A stretch of DNA of 64,000 nt from assembly GCA_021771755.1 (NCBI GenBank), contig JAETOL010000003.1:124001-188000 (forward strand). Direction: 5' to 3'. A program made the position numbers and the translations under genes. The DNA comes from Lachnospiraceae bacterium. GTDB lineage: Bacteria > Bacillota > Clostridia > Lachnospirales > Lachnospiraceae. Numbering within the stretch: the stretch's first letter is position 1; each line of letters opens with the position of its first letter. Below are positions 45,735-54,162 of the stretch, piece by piece. The notes under the pieces were generated by a model. It was not told the origin of the DNA and did not search any database. It saw only the letters and a program-made list of their open reading frames with translations.

Positions 45735-47462
45735 ATGATGTACACGCTGAAAAAATTTATCCGTTATTACGGACCTTATAAGACGGTGTTTTTTCTGGAT
45801 CTTTTTTGCGCGGCAATCATCAGTATGGTGGATCTCGCATTTCCTCAGATCCTGAGAATACTGACAGCAACAATTTTTACGGAAGAACCTTCCAGAATCC
45901 TGAAAGCTCTTCTTCCTATTGGAGCCGCGCTTCTTGCCATGTATCTGATCCAGAGCTTCTGTGTCTACTATGTTGGCTATCAGGGACACATGATGGGAGC
46001 AAAAATGGAACGGGATATGCGCCGGCAGTTGTTTGACCACTATGAAAAGCTGTCCTTTTCCTATTACGATCAGAATAATTCCGGTCAGATGATGAGCAAA
46101 CTGGTATCGGATCTTTTTGATATTTCGGAATTTGCACACCATGGTCCGGAGAATCTTTTTATTTCCCTCATTAAAATCGTGGGATCTTTTGTATTTTTGT
46201 TTCTGATCAACTGGAGACTTGCAATCCCGCTTCTGCTCCTTGTTTTTGTGATGCTGCTGTTTTCCATGAAACAGAATAAAAGAATGCAGGAAACCTTTAT
46301 GGATAACCGCAGGAAGATCGGGGATGTGAATTCCAGTCTGCAGGATACACTGGCAGGAATCCGTGTGGTGCAGTCCTTTGCCAATGAAAATGTAGAGCGT
46401 GAGAAATTTGGAAAAAGCAATCATGCTTTTCTTCGCTCTAAAAATGCAAATTACAGCTGTATGGGTAATTTTATGGGCTGGAACCGATTCTTTCAGGGAA
46501 TGATGTATCTGGTTACTCTGGTATTTGGAGGCTGGCTGATCGCCAGAGGGAAAATGAATGCCGGAGATCTTGCCATGTATGCGCTCTATATCGGAATATT
46601 TGTAAGCCCGATCCAGATACTGGTGGAACTGATCGAGATGATGCAGAAGGGATTTTCCGGTTTCCGCCGTTTCCTCGAAGTAATGGAAACAGAGCCGGAG
46701 ATCGTAAATGCACCGGATGCAGAGCCGTTGAAAAATGTAAAAGGAGAGGTTTCCTACGAAGACGTATCCTTCCATTACAGTGATGACGAGACTCCGGTGC
46801 TGGATCACATTTCCTTTAAGATTCCGGCCGGAAGATCGATTGCATTGGTAGGCCCGTCCGGAAGTGGAAAAACAACAATCTGCTCCCTGCTTCCAAGGTT
46901 TTATGATGCTACAGGAGGCAGGATCACTGTGGATGGTCAGGATGTAAGAAAACTGACACTGGAAAGTCTGAGAAATCAGATCGGTCTTGTACAGCAGGAT
47001 ATTTATCTTTTTGGAGGAAGCATCAAAGAAAACATTGCCTATGGAAAACCTTCCGCCTCTATGGAAGAAATCATTGAAGCCGCAAAAAAAGCAAATATCC
47101 ACGATTTCATCCTGTCTCTTCCGGATGGGTACGATACTTTTGTAGGAGAACGTGGAACCCGTCTTTCCGGCGGACAGAAGCAAAGGATCTCCATTGCCAG
47201 AGTATTTCTGAAAAATCCTCCGATCCTGATCCTGGATGAAGCTACCAGTGCTTTGGATAACGAAAGCGAGCGCTGGATTCAGAAAAGCCTGGAAGAGCTT
47301 TCAAAAAACAGAACGACCATCACCATAGCGCACCGGCTTTCCACCATCCGAAATGCGGATGAGATTCTGGTCGTGGCAGATAACGGGATTGCAGAAAGAG
47401 GAACCCATGAGGAACTCCTTGCCAGAAATGGAATTTATGCCCATTACTATCAGATGTCCTGA
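45735..47462 (+). CDS. ABC exporter (fused permease and ATPase)
   Basis: 575 aa. Six membrane helices (about 15-310), then the ATPase with Walker A GPSGSGKTT, signature LSGGQKQRIS, Walker B ILILDEATSALD and H-loop AHRLSTI. A type IV (MsbA/LmrA-like) half-exporter, probably a homodimer since no partner is adjacent. Start at ATG 45735 or the adjacent ATG 45738 behind GAAAGGATGAG. Substrate unknown (lipid, peptide or drug). Confidence 0.92.
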   Translation: MMYTLKKFIRYYGPYKTVFFLDLFCAAIISMVDLAFPQILRILTATIFTEEPSRILKALLPIGAALLAMYLIQSFCVYYVGYQGHMMGAKMERDMRRQLFDHYEKLSFSYYDQNNSGQMMSKLVSDLFDISEFAHHGPENLFISLIKIVGSFVFLFLINWRLAIPLLLLVFVMLLFSMKQNKRMQETFMDNRRKIGDVNSSLQDTLAGIRVVQSFANENVEREKFGKSNHAFLRSKNANYSCMGNFMGWNRFFQGMMYLVTLVFGGWLIARGKMNAGDLAMYALYIGIFVSPIQILVELIEMMQKGFSGFRRFLEVMETEPEIVNAPDAEPLKNVKGEVSYEDVSFHYSDDETPVLDHISFKIPAGRSIALVGPSGSGKTTICSLLPRFYDATGGRITVDGQDVRKLTLESLRNQIGLVQQDIYLFGGSIKENIAYGKPSASMEEIIEAAKKANIHDFILSLPDGYDTFVGERGTRLSGGQKQRISIARVFLKNPPILILDEATSALDNESERWIQKSLEELSKNRTTITIAHRLSTIRNADEILVVADNGIAERGTHEELLARNGIYAHYYQMS

Positions 47463-47550
47463 TTGTGGGAACTGGTGGATTTTGTTTTTTATTCCCCACA
47501 GACGATGCATATGAAAAAAAGGCAGATCATAGTGCTATGCTGCGTTTCCT

Positions 47551-47643
47551 GGTAAACCTGTGCGCTGATTTGCTGCCATTCGCACGAACTCGCCTGACGG
47601 CTCAGGCAGCGTGCTCGGTGGCAGCAGCTAACACAGGCTTACC
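47551..47643. repeat. Nested hairpin element
   Basis: Outer arms GGTAAACCTGTG (47551-47562) and CACAGGCTTACC (47632-47643) pair with one mismatch. Inside are TGCTGCCA/TGGCAGCA, GCACG/CGTGC and GCCTGA-CGGC-TCAGGC, giving one long imperfect stem. Confidence 0.7.
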
Positions 47644-47733
47644 GACGGAAGCCTTGCAAGGCACCATGATCTGGCTTTTTCTCTTTGCATCTGAATATGG
47701 GCAACAGCCAAACAGAAAACCTTTCGGTAACTT

Positions 47734-47767
47734 CCGGCCTCTGGCCGGTTGCCAGCCGCAGGCTGGC
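47734..47767. repeat. Twin GC-rich hairpins
   Basis: CCGGCC-TCT-GGCCGG (47734-47748) is followed directly by GCCAGCC-GCA-GGCTGGC (47751-47767). Both are perfect and have 3-nt loops. Neither is followed by a T-run. Confidence 0.75.
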
Positions 47768-47847
47768 TAGTTATTCTGCTCTCTGCGATTGCCCTGCCCA
47801 GAAACAAAAAAACTGCAGGAATATCAATTTGCTGTCTGGAAAATACA

Positions 47848-48057
47848 ATGCAGGATCAGAGCAATCTGATTCAGAAACCTTGAGGGATTTGGTCAAAAGT
47901 ACTTGTCTTCTGCGACTTTGCTTTACTTCCCCGGATACTGCTGTCTGAGTCGCAGACGAGTTCGGTATTCGGGGAAGTGTATTTTGCAAAGAAGCAGAAG
48001 CATAGAACTTTCCAAATCCCGAACCAGTTTCTGTGACAGATTTCTCTGATCCTGCAT
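47848..48057. repeat. 210-bp imperfect palindrome (MITE-like)
   Basis: Matching arms, outside to inside: ATGCAGGATCAGAG (47848) with CTCTGATCCTGCAT (48044); CAGAAAC with GTTTCTG; GGGATTTGG with CCAAATCCC; CTTCTGC with GCAGAAG; CTTTGC with GCAAAG; ACTTCCCCGGATAC (47925) with GTATTCGGGGAAGT (47965); GTCTG with CAGAC at the centre. The whole unit could fold into one long stem. Confidence 0.8.
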
Positions 48058-48110
48058 GTCATTTACAGGCAAAAATGAATGTTCCGTCCTTTCCCACAAA
48101 CAAGAATGGT

Positions 48111-49601
48111 TTACTGTTTAAGTACCACGGTCTTATGGTATCTGGCATTTTCATCCAAAAGAGCCTTCCACTCCTCGTTTTCCAGCTCTTCGTTATAGTA
48201 ACGGACCTTCAGGTCATCCATATACTGGATATAATCAACCAGATAAACGTCAATGGAGGATACGTTTCGATCCTGGATGGCATAGTTGTTTACGCTGCCG
48301 TCAGAATCGTTGTAGGGCATCATGTTTCCGTCAGCATCAAGAGCGACAACAAAGCAGTCGGAATCGGAGCCTTCTTTGTAAAGTGGATTGACGGTGAGTT
48401 CATAAGGAGTTTTTACTATGGAAGCCAGTCCGATGCCATCGTCATTTGTTTCGCTGATCTCAATGGTTTCTGTCAGGGAATTATCAACGGTAACAGGAAT
48501 ATCGAAGCTCCAGTCCCCTTCAAACCAGTAATTTTCGTGCTCATTGGGATGCTGGCTGTATTCTGCAGGAATCTGATTCATGACTTCACGGAATTCTTCG
48601 TCAGACATATTTTCCAGTTCTTCTTGGGAATAGCCGCTGTCCCAGTATTCCGGCTCTGCTTTAGTACCGGTAAATTCACTGATAGACAGATGGAGTTCAT
48701 AAACTTCCGGGACGGTGATCGCTTTGATATACTGAGAGGAGAGAGAACCGGCCTGAGCGCTGACTTTGTCGTTAAACTCTTCCAGAAGTGCATAGCCTTC
48801 TTCTGTTTCGTCATTCAGATCTTCGTGGGTAATTCCCATTTCATCCAGAACAGCCTGTGTCATTTCCTCGTGTTTTTTCTGATACTCGGTGGTATCCTCA
48901 AGTTTGGTGTTTAAACGGAGAATACAGGCATAGGTGTGGTCGTCCAGAAATTTTCCTTCCGGATTCATATACTGGGTACCGGGATTCAGTTCTGCCTGAT
49001 CTTCTTCCAGGAAGCTGTAGCTGACATCTGTGATCATGGAGATCACAGGCTGGTCTTCCTGATCCATCATGGTTTCAGGGAATGGCTCTTCACTGACTGC
49101 CTGCATGGAAAGATAAACAGCCTGATCGTTGGCATAAATTTCAGAAAAAGTAATGGTAAGTCCGTCTGCTGTTTTGGTGTAAACTGATTCAGACGGCGCG
49201 GAGTTTTCTTCCGGTGCGGCTGTCTGAGAGTCAGAGGAGTCTGCAGCCTGCTGTGACGGTTCTTCGAGGACAGTGGCTTTATCTGCAAAGTTTCCAAAGA
49301 AGCTTACGTTTTCCTGGAGCTGTTCAAAGAGTCCACCTACCAGGGGAAGCTCTCTTGCCATAACCGGATTGGCGGCACAGAAGACAAATCCCACAGCCAT
49401 TGCGGCAGCCATGCCCCCGGCGATTTTTGCGCCGGTTTTCATCCACCGGTAAGGATCCTTCTGAGGTGTTTTCTGGATAACGGTGTGATCTTCGATCATG
49501 CGGTAGGCACGGTTTATTTTTTCATGGACGATCACAGGGATCTCCACGTCTTTATTCAGTTCTTCTTTTAATTTTTTTTCATTATTATCAAATGTCATCA
49601 T
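48111..49601 (-). CDS. DUF4179-type anti-sigma protein
   Basis: 496 aa. A cytosolic N-terminus of about 55 residues (EIPVIVHEKINRAYRMIED), one membrane segment (about 58-82), then a Ser/Glu-rich linker and a large extracellular domain. The layout matches DUF4179 anti-sigma proteins paired with ECF sigma factors. It overlaps the sigma gene by 4 bp (start at 49601). It probably binds the sigma factor at the membrane until a signal arrives. Confidence 0.83.
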   Translation of the reverse strand: MMTFDNNEKKLKEELNKDVEIPVIVHEKINRAYRMIEDHTVIQKTPQKDPYRWMKTGAKIAGGMAAAMAVGFVFCAANPVMARELPLVGGLFEQLQENVSFFGNFADKATVLEEPSQQAADSSDSQTAAPEENSAPSESVYTKTADGLTITFSEIYANDQAVYLSMQAVSEEPFPETMMDQEDQPVISMITDVSYSFLEEDQAELNPGTQYMNPEGKFLDDHTYACILRLNTKLEDTTEYQKKHEEMTQAVLDEMGITHEDLNDETEEGYALLEEFNDKVSAQAGSLSSQYIKAITVPEVYELHLSISEFTGTKAEPEYWDSGYSQEELENMSDEEFREVMNQIPAEYSQHPNEHENYWFEGDWSFDIPVTVDNSLTETIEISETNDDGIGLASIVKTPYELTVNPLYKEGSDSDCFVVALDADGNMMPYNDSDGSVNNYAIQDRNVSSIDVYLVDYIQYMDDLKVRYYNEELENEEWKALLDENARYHKTVVLKQ

Positions 49602-50116
49602 GCGTGTTCCTCCTTGATATGGTACTGATAAGCCTGGGCAAGTATGCGCCGGCCTCTCTGCAAACGGGTTTTTACGGTGCTTTCTTTCATATTCAGGATC
49701 TGGCTGATATCGGTGGTGTTGAAGCCTTCCATATAATAAAGAAGAAGGATGCTCCGGTATTTTTCATCCAGGGGAGCCAGAAGCTGGTTCCATTCACTGG
49801 TTTCAAAATCTTCTTCATAAAAAGGTGTGTCCGGAAGCTGATCGGTATACAGGGTCAGCTTCTTACGGTGAAGGATATCCTTGCACTTGTTGATCAGGAT
49901 CCTGGTAAGCCAGGTTTTGAAATATTTGTTGTTTTTCAGATTTGGAAGATTTTCATAGCAGGATAAAATAGTATCCTGTATAGCATCTGCAGCGTCTTCG
50001 TCATTTTTCAGATAAGAGCGTGCGATTTTGTACATACTCTGTGTCTGCATATCCATGAGACTGCAGAAGGCATCGGCATCTCCCCTTTTTGCCTTTCGCA
50101 GTAAATGCTCTGTCAT
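49598..50116 (-). CDS. ECF sigma factor
   Basis: 172 aa. Region 2 (IARSYLKNDEDAADAIQDTIL and KTWLTRILINKC, parts) and region 4 (ISQILNMKESTVKTRLQRGR) are clear. ATG at 50116 behind AAGGGAGGAACC; the long frame to 50326 has no ribosome site. It is coupled to the anti-sigma gene. An ECF-type promoter (50195-50222) lies upstream, suggesting autoregulation. Confidence 0.93.
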   Translation of the reverse strand: MTEHLLRKAKRGDADAFCSLMDMQTQSMYKIARSYLKNDEDAADAIQDTILSCYENLPNLKNNKYFKTWLTRILINKCKDILHRKKLTLYTDQLPDTPFYEEDFETSEWNQLLAPLDEKYRSILLLYYMEGFNTTDISQILNMKESTVKTRLQRGRRILAQAYQYHIKEEHA

Positions 50117-50194
50117 ATGGTTCCTCCCTTTGGTAAATGGACCGGTCAATGTCTGGGGTGCTGTAAGCGCCTGTGTTTTTGTGTTTCTATCTAT

Positions 50195-50222
50195 TAGACG
50201 TCTGGAAGGTAGAAAAGGATTC
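50195..50222 (-). promoter_or_regulatory. Candidate ECF-type promoter of the sigma operon
   Basis: On the minus strand GAATCC (complement of 50217-50222), 16 bp and CGTCTA (complement of 50195-50200). The CGTC -10 core is typical of ECF sigma promoters. It would let the sigma factor read its own operon. Confidence 0.5.
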
Positions 50223-50366
50223 AAAAAAATAATTTTTTTTAATTCTTTTTCGTTCACAAATCTAACATAAATTTTTGATACGATAAAAAGGAATATAGAA
50301 AGAAGTATAAGGAGTGCTGTGTGCATTCACTTATCATGATTATATAGAAAAACAGGAGGTATGGAT

Positions 50367-51050
50367 ATGGATGCCCTGAAAATACTTGTCGTAGATGATG
50401 AAAGCCGTATGAGAAAGCTGGTAAAGGACTTCCTGACCAAGAAAAATTTTCAGGTACTGGAAGCGGGAGATGGCGAAGAAGCCATGGATATTTTTTATAA
50501 AGAAAAAGATATTGCACTGATCATTCTGGACGTGATGATGCCAAAAATGGATGGTTGGGAGGTATGCCGTGAAGTTCGCAAAAATTCCAAGGTTCCGATC
50601 ATCATGCTGACAGCAAGAGGCGATGAGAGAGATGAACTTCTGGGATTTGATCTCGGAGTGGATGAATATATTTCCAAGCCTTTCAGCCCGAAGATCCTGG
50701 TTGCCAGAGTGGAGGCGATCTTAAGAAGAACCGGACAGGATGCTGCAGAGAATATTCTTTCTGCAGGAGGCATTGTGATCGATAAAGCGGCTCATCAGGC
50801 TTCTGTAGACGGGGAAACGATGGAATTGAGCTTTAAGGAATTTGAACTGCTTACGTATTTCCTGGAAAATGAAGGAATTGCACTTTCCAGAGAAAAAATC
50901 CTGAATTCTGTATGGAATTATGATTATTTCGGAGATGCCCGGACGATCGACACCCATGTAAAGAAGCTGAGAAGCAAGATGGGAGACAAGGGAGAATATA
51001 TTAAAACGGTATGGGGTATGGGATATAAATTTGAGGTAGAGCCGTCATGA
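50367..51050 (+). CDS. OmpR/PhoB-type response regulator
   Basis: 227 aa. Receiver (LVVDDESRM, phospho-Asp in IILDVMMPKMDG, YISKPFSP) and winged helix (LSFKEFELLTYF and TIDTHVKKLRSKMG, then VWGMGYKFE). ATG 50367 is favoured over 50361, which abuts the ribosome site CAGGAGGT. It overlaps its kinase by 4 bp. Regulon unknown. Confidence 0.94.
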   Translation: MDALKILVVDDESRMRKLVKDFLTKKNFQVLEAGDGEEAMDIFYKEKDIALIILDVMMPKMDGWEVCREVRKNSKVPIIMLTARGDERDELLGFDLGVDEYISKPFSPKILVARVEAILRRTGQDAAENILSAGGIVIDKAAHQASVDGETMELSFKEFELLTYFLENEGIALSREKILNSVWNYDYFGDARTIDTHVKKLRSKMGDKGEYIKTVWGMGYKFEVEPS

Positions 51051-52576
51051 AGCAGCCTTCTTTAAAAAAGAAAGAGAAAAAGAGAAAGTTTCATCCCTTA
51101 AAAAGACAGCTGGAGGTTCTCTTTATAGGGCTGCTGGTGCTTTCCATCTGCTCGATTACTCTTATCAATATGCTGTTTTTGGAACACTACTATATAACGA
51201 AAAAAACGGAAGTTTTAAAAAGTGCGGTGAATAACCTGCAGCAATTGGAGCCGGTCACCGATGAGGAAGGAAACCGGACAGCAGAAATCTCAGATGAATT
51301 AAGAAGAGAGTGCTCGGAGAATAACCTTTCCTGGATGATCATTACGGCTGATGGACAAAAAGTAGCTTCCATAGGCGGAAATGAAGGAATGCTTCAGGCA
51401 AGACTGATCGGATATGCCTATGATCTGGATAAAAAACATATGAAGTGTAAGGTTCTGGAAGAAACAGACAGCTATGTGATCCAGCAGGTTAATGACCGGT
51501 TTGCAGGTATGGATTATCTGGAAAGCTGGGGAAATCTGGATAATGGATATTTCTTTTTGATCCGGACTCCGCTGGAAAGCATCCGCGAAAGCGTTTCGAT
51601 ATCCAACAGCTTTTATTTTGTAGTGGGTATTTTTATTATTACAGTCAGCGCTCTGGTTCTCTGGGTGATCACCCGTCGGATCACAAATCCGATCAGTGAA
51701 CTGACCGTACTTTCCAGAAGGATGAGCAGCCTGGATTTTGAGGCTAAATACAGAAGCCAGGCAGGAAACGAAATCGATGAACTGGGAGAAAATTTCAACC
51801 GTATGTCTGAGGAACTGGAAAAAACAATTTCGGAATTAAAGGCTGCGAATAACCAGCTGCAGAAGGATATTGAAAGTAAGATCCGGATCGATCAGCAGCG
51901 GCAGGAGTTTTTGAATAATGTTTCTCATGAACTGAAAACACCGATCGCTCTTGTACAGGGATACGCAGAGGGACTGAAAGAAAATATATCAGATGACCCG
52001 GAGAGCAGAGAGTTTTACTGTGATGTGATCATGGATGAGGCTGCCAAGATGAATAAGCTGGTGAGAAATCTCCTGACCCTGAACCATCTGGAGGAGGGAA
52101 GGGATGAACTGGCAATGGAACGGTTTGATATAGTCAGTCTGATCCGGGGTGTTCTCCAGTCCATGGATATCATGATTCAGCAAAAAGAAGCAAAGGTTTC
52201 TTTCCAGGCGCCGGAACCGGTATATGTGTGGGCAGACGAATTCAAGATCGAAGAGGTGGTCACCAACTATACCAGTAATGCCCTGAACCATCTGGAGGGA
52301 GAAAAAGAGATTGAGATCTGTGTGATTCCGGAAGGAAACCAGGTAAGGATCACTGTTTTCAATACAGGCGCTCCGATCCCGGAGGCAGACATTCCCAACC
52401 TCTGGAAAAAATTCTATAAGGTGGATAAGGCAAGAACCAGAGAATATGGTGGAAGCGGAATCGGCCTTTCCATTGTGAAAGCGATCATGGAAAGTCATCA
52501 CCAGGAATATGGTGTTTGCAATTATGACAATGGTGTCGAATTCTGGTTTACCCTGGACACAAAGAGTGTGAATTAA
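51047..52576 (+). CDS. Sensor histidine kinase with HAMP domain
   Basis: 509 aa. Membrane segments at about 25-47 and 190-212 flank an extracellular sensor of about 140 residues. HAMP (RRITNPISELTVLSRRM) and a coiled coil lead to the H-box VSHELKTPIALVQGYAEG, N-box, and YGGSGIGLSIVKAI. A 20-residue basic N-terminus precedes the first helix. Paired with the regulator at 50367. A terminator follows, the last chromosomal feature before the mobile element. Confidence 0.93.
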   Translation: MKQPSLKKKEKKRKFHPLKRQLEVLFIGLLVLSICSITLINMLFLEHYYITKKTEVLKSAVNNLQQLEPVTDEEGNRTAEISDELRRECSENNLSWMIITADGQKVASIGGNEGMLQARLIGYAYDLDKKHMKCKVLEETDSYVIQQVNDRFAGMDYLESWGNLDNGYFFLIRTPLESIRESVSISNSFYFVVGIFIITVSALVLWVITRRITNPISELTVLSRRMSSLDFEAKYRSQAGNEIDELGENFNRMSEELEKTISELKAANNQLQKDIESKIRIDQQRQEFLNNVSHELKTPIALVQGYAEGLKENISDDPESREFYCDVIMDEAAKMNKLVRNLLTLNHLEEGRDELAMERFDIVSLIRGVLQSMDIMIQQKEAKVSFQAPEPVYVWADEFKIEEVVTNYTSNALNHLEGEKEIEICVIPEGNQVRITVFNTGAPIPEADIPNLWKKFYKVDKARTREYGGSGIGLSIVKAIMESHHQEYGVCNYDNGVEFWFTLDTKSVN

Positions 52577-52585
52577 GACGAAAAT

Positions 52586-52625
52586 CGGCAGATGTAAAGA
52601 AATCCCTTTGCATCTGCCTTTTTTT
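52586..52625 (+). terminator. Terminator after the kinase gene
   Basis: GGCAGATG pairs with CATCTGCC (inner AAAG/CTTT adds 3-4 pairs), followed by a run of seven T. Confidence 0.92.
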
Positions 52626-52666
52626 GGAGTATAATCGACATATCTTAGGAAAAAAGGGGACAGCAT

Positions 52667-52816
52667 ATGATTGGGATTATAGATTATGATAGCTATCACG
52701 AATTCAGAACCTCAGTAAATACGTCATCTGTAGCGTTATATTTCACAGAATATAAACATTTTACGAATTATTTACGAATTATATTGCCTCGAATGTATCA
52801 TCCTAAAAAAAGATAA
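52667..52816 (+). pseudogene. Chimeric frame: first 8 codons of a hisH-like gene fused to element DNA
   Basis: A TTGCAT/TATAAT promoter (TATAAT near 52629), a ribosome site AAAAGGGG and ATG 52667 lead into MIGIIDYD, the start of HisH-type glutamine amidotransferases (usual continuation AGN). From 52691 the frame reads unrelated residues to TAA at 52814 (49 codons in all). GATAGCTATC, a perfect 10-bp palindrome, spans the junction (52688-52697). This marks the probable edge of the mobile element, or of a rearrangement. Confidence 0.65.
52760..52781. repeat. Tandem direct repeat at the element edge
   Basis: TTTACGAATTA occurs twice head to tail (52760-52770, 52771-52781), about 70 bp inside the junction. 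Such repeats can be recombinase arm sites. Confidence 0.55.
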
Positions 52817-52826
52817 TTAAATTGTG

Positions 52827-52872
52827 AGCATCAGCAGGTTAGACAACCAATAATCTGTTGGTGCTCTTTTTA
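52827..52872 (+). terminator. First terminator of the element
   Basis: GAGCATCAGCAG pairs with CTGTTGGTGCTC (two G-U pairs), followed by TTTTTATTT. It blocks read-through from the chromosomal promoter into the element. Confidence 0.85.
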
Positions 52873-52963
52873 TTTGTAAATAAAAATATATTGATACTGC
52901 ATTTTTTCCTAATATTATCTTGAGTGATGTATAATTACCCTACAGGAAAAGAGGAAATGAAAA

Positions 52964-53281
52964 ATGAATGATGAAAGAGAAGTAATATGTTCAGAATGTG
53001 GAAAACCGTTAAAGTATTATGACAGTGTTCCAAGGCTTGTACGAACTAAAGGGCGACAAACTCAGCAAGTAAAAATTCAGCGTTTTCGTTGTCCTTATTG
53101 TGGCGGCATACATAGAAGTTTACCAGATTATATTTTTCCGTACAAGCAATATGAAGCGGAGATTATTCGAGGTGTGCTAGAAGGTTTCATTACGTGTGAG
53201 ACCATCGGATATGAGGATTACCCCTGTGAGATGACAATGCTCCGCTGGAAATCTTCGCAGGAATTACAAATGCTTTTATGA
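52964..53281 (+). CDS. DUF6431-like zinc-ribbon protein
   Basis: 105 aa. Two zinc knuckles, CSECGKPL near the start and FRCPYCGGIHRSLPDY in the middle, then KQYEAEIIRGVLEG. This matches the DUF6431 pattern, found near mobile DNA. Probably DNA-binding; function unknown. ATG 52964 follows AGAGGAAATG. It is the first gene of the element's visible part. Confidence 0.75.
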   Translation: MNDEREVICSECGKPLKYYDSVPRLVRTKGRQTQQVKIQRFRCPYCGGIHRSLPDYIFPYKQYEAEIIRGVLEGFITCETIGYEDYPCEMTMLRWKSSQELQMLL

Positions 53282-53296
53282 AAGGAGCGTGATAAA

Positions 53297-53386
53297 ATGA
53301 AGATTAAGAAAAGGGTAAAGATCAAGCAATATATTTGGACTTTGATTGGTCGTATTTTATACAGAATTGGATATTTAAAGGATTGA
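53297..53386 (+). CDS. Very small basic protein
   Basis: 29 aa: KIKKRVKIKQ followed by a short hydrophobic helix (YIWTLIGRILYRIGYL). An AAAGGAG ribosome site lies 8 bp before ATG 53297 and a terminator begins at its stop codon. The position and ribosome site support a real gene; basic plus hydrophobic composition suggests a membrane or nucleic-acid-associated peptide. No family recognised. Confidence 0.55.
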   Translation: MKIKKRVKIKQYIWTLIGRILYRIGYLKD

Positions 53387-53409
53387 GCCGGCAACGGCTC
53401 TTTCTTTTT
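53385..53409 (+). terminator. Element-type terminator
   Basis: GAGCCG-GCAA-CGGCTC followed by TTTCTTTTT. It is one of several in the element with the same CGGCTC/GGGCTC-TTTCTTTTT tail. Confidence 0.85.
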
Positions 53410-53485
53410 ACATAAATACCACCGAGGTTGTTTTTACTATTACTTATTTCTAACCTAGAATAGCCAGTGAAAGGAGGGCAAACTT

Positions 53486-53905
53486 ATGGGAACAACAATA
53501 CGCCCGGAATTATCCGAAAAGAATCCTTATTGGCTTGAAAAACATCGGTACTATGAATTAAAGCATTTTTGCCTACAATACCCTATCTGGAGGAAAGCTT
53601 ATTCATCTTTAGATAGTCTTGCTACTCGTCCGGCGGATTTAGCAATGTCTGTAGTAACCAATACATTGAGTGATCCGACTGCTAAATGTGCAATAGCGAA
53701 GGCATTTTACTCAGAGCGAATAAATATGGTTAAAAGAGTTGCTGAGAAAACCGATCCGGTTCTAGCAGATTATATTTTGAATGCTATCGTAGAAGGATGG
53801 TCATACGATATCCTTAAAGCTAGATTAGAAATTCCGTGCTGTAAGGATACCTATTACGAATTGTACAGACGTTTTTTCTGGTTATTGAGTAAGGAGCGAA
53901 AATGA
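53486..53905 (+). CDS. ArpU/RinA-like phage regulator (putative)
   Basis: 139 aa. Begins NPYWLEKHRYYELKHFCLQYP (first part NPYWLEKHRYYELKHF), ends in a helix-turn-helix-like IPCCKDTYYELYRRFFWLL. The length and the C-terminal pattern resemble late-gene regulators ArpU/RinA of Firmicute phages. ATG 53486 follows AAAGGAGGG. It is followed 1 bp later by a zinc-ribbon gene. Family call tentative. Confidence 0.6.
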   Translation: MGTTIRPELSEKNPYWLEKHRYYELKHFCLQYPIWRKAYSSLDSLATRPADLAMSVVTNTLSDPTAKCAIAKAFYSERINMVKRVAEKTDPVLADYILNAIVEGWSYDILKARLEIPCCKDTYYELYRRFFWLLSKERK

Positions 53906-53906
53906 T

Positions 53907-54113
53907 ATGAAGATTGTAGATAGAGCTGTAAAGAAAGTATATCGGTTCAACTGTCCAAATTGTCAGAGCCGGCTTGAAGCGGAGAGCCAGGAACTGGTCG
54001 ATATCGGTGGTAAGGTAAGCAAATTCTTCTGCCCCGTTTGCAGAAGAGATCGTTACATAACATGGTCTGATTTGCGAAAGAAGATTATTTACGAGGGCGA
54101 GAAAACGCAATAA
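53907..54113 (+). CDS. Small zinc-ribbon protein
   Basis: 68 aa. Two CxxC pairs (FNCPNCQSR and FFCPVCRRDRYITW) make one zinc ribbon of about 30 residues between them. No other domain. ATG 53907 is 1 bp after the upstream stop (ATGATATGA arrangement), ribosome site AAGGAGCG. Function unknown; a nucleic-acid-binding role is plausible. Its stop codon lies within a copy of the 25-bp element motif. Confidence 0.72.
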   Translation: MKIVDRAVKKVYRFNCPNCQSRLEAESQELVDIGGKVSKFFCPVCRRDRYITWSDLRKKIIYEGEKTQ

Positions 54114-54130
54114 TTACATCTCCTATTATG
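54106..54130 (+). promoter_or_regulatory. 25-bp element motif, copy 1
   Basis: CGC-N8-CA-N5-TATTATG, 33 bp before ATG 54163. It overlaps the stop codon of the upstream gene. Candidate promoter-like site: TATTAT resembles a -10 box, but no -35 hexamer is at normal distance. Confidence 0.7.
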
Positions 54131-54162
54131 GAAGAAAAACATACTTTGCAGGAGGTAAAATT

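Larger units (their letters stand above)
47463..48110. other. Gene-free stretch with large palindromes
   Basis: About 650 bp with no credible gene. Short frames run through it, but their composition is that of hairpins and none has a ribosome site. It contains a stem of about 93 bp, twin GC hairpins and a 210-bp palindrome, listed separately. It may be a cluster of interspersed repeats or MITEs. Confidence 0.7.

Noticed and set aside
45696-47183. Long minus-strand frame (495 codons) opposite the ABC exporter
   Set aside because: Antisense to conserved ATPase motifs; no ribosome site and shadow composition.
47465-47948. Two + strand frames of about 100 and 87 codons after the ABC exporter
   Set aside because: They read straight through the hairpin cluster, have no ribosome site and no domain; treated as repeat DNA.
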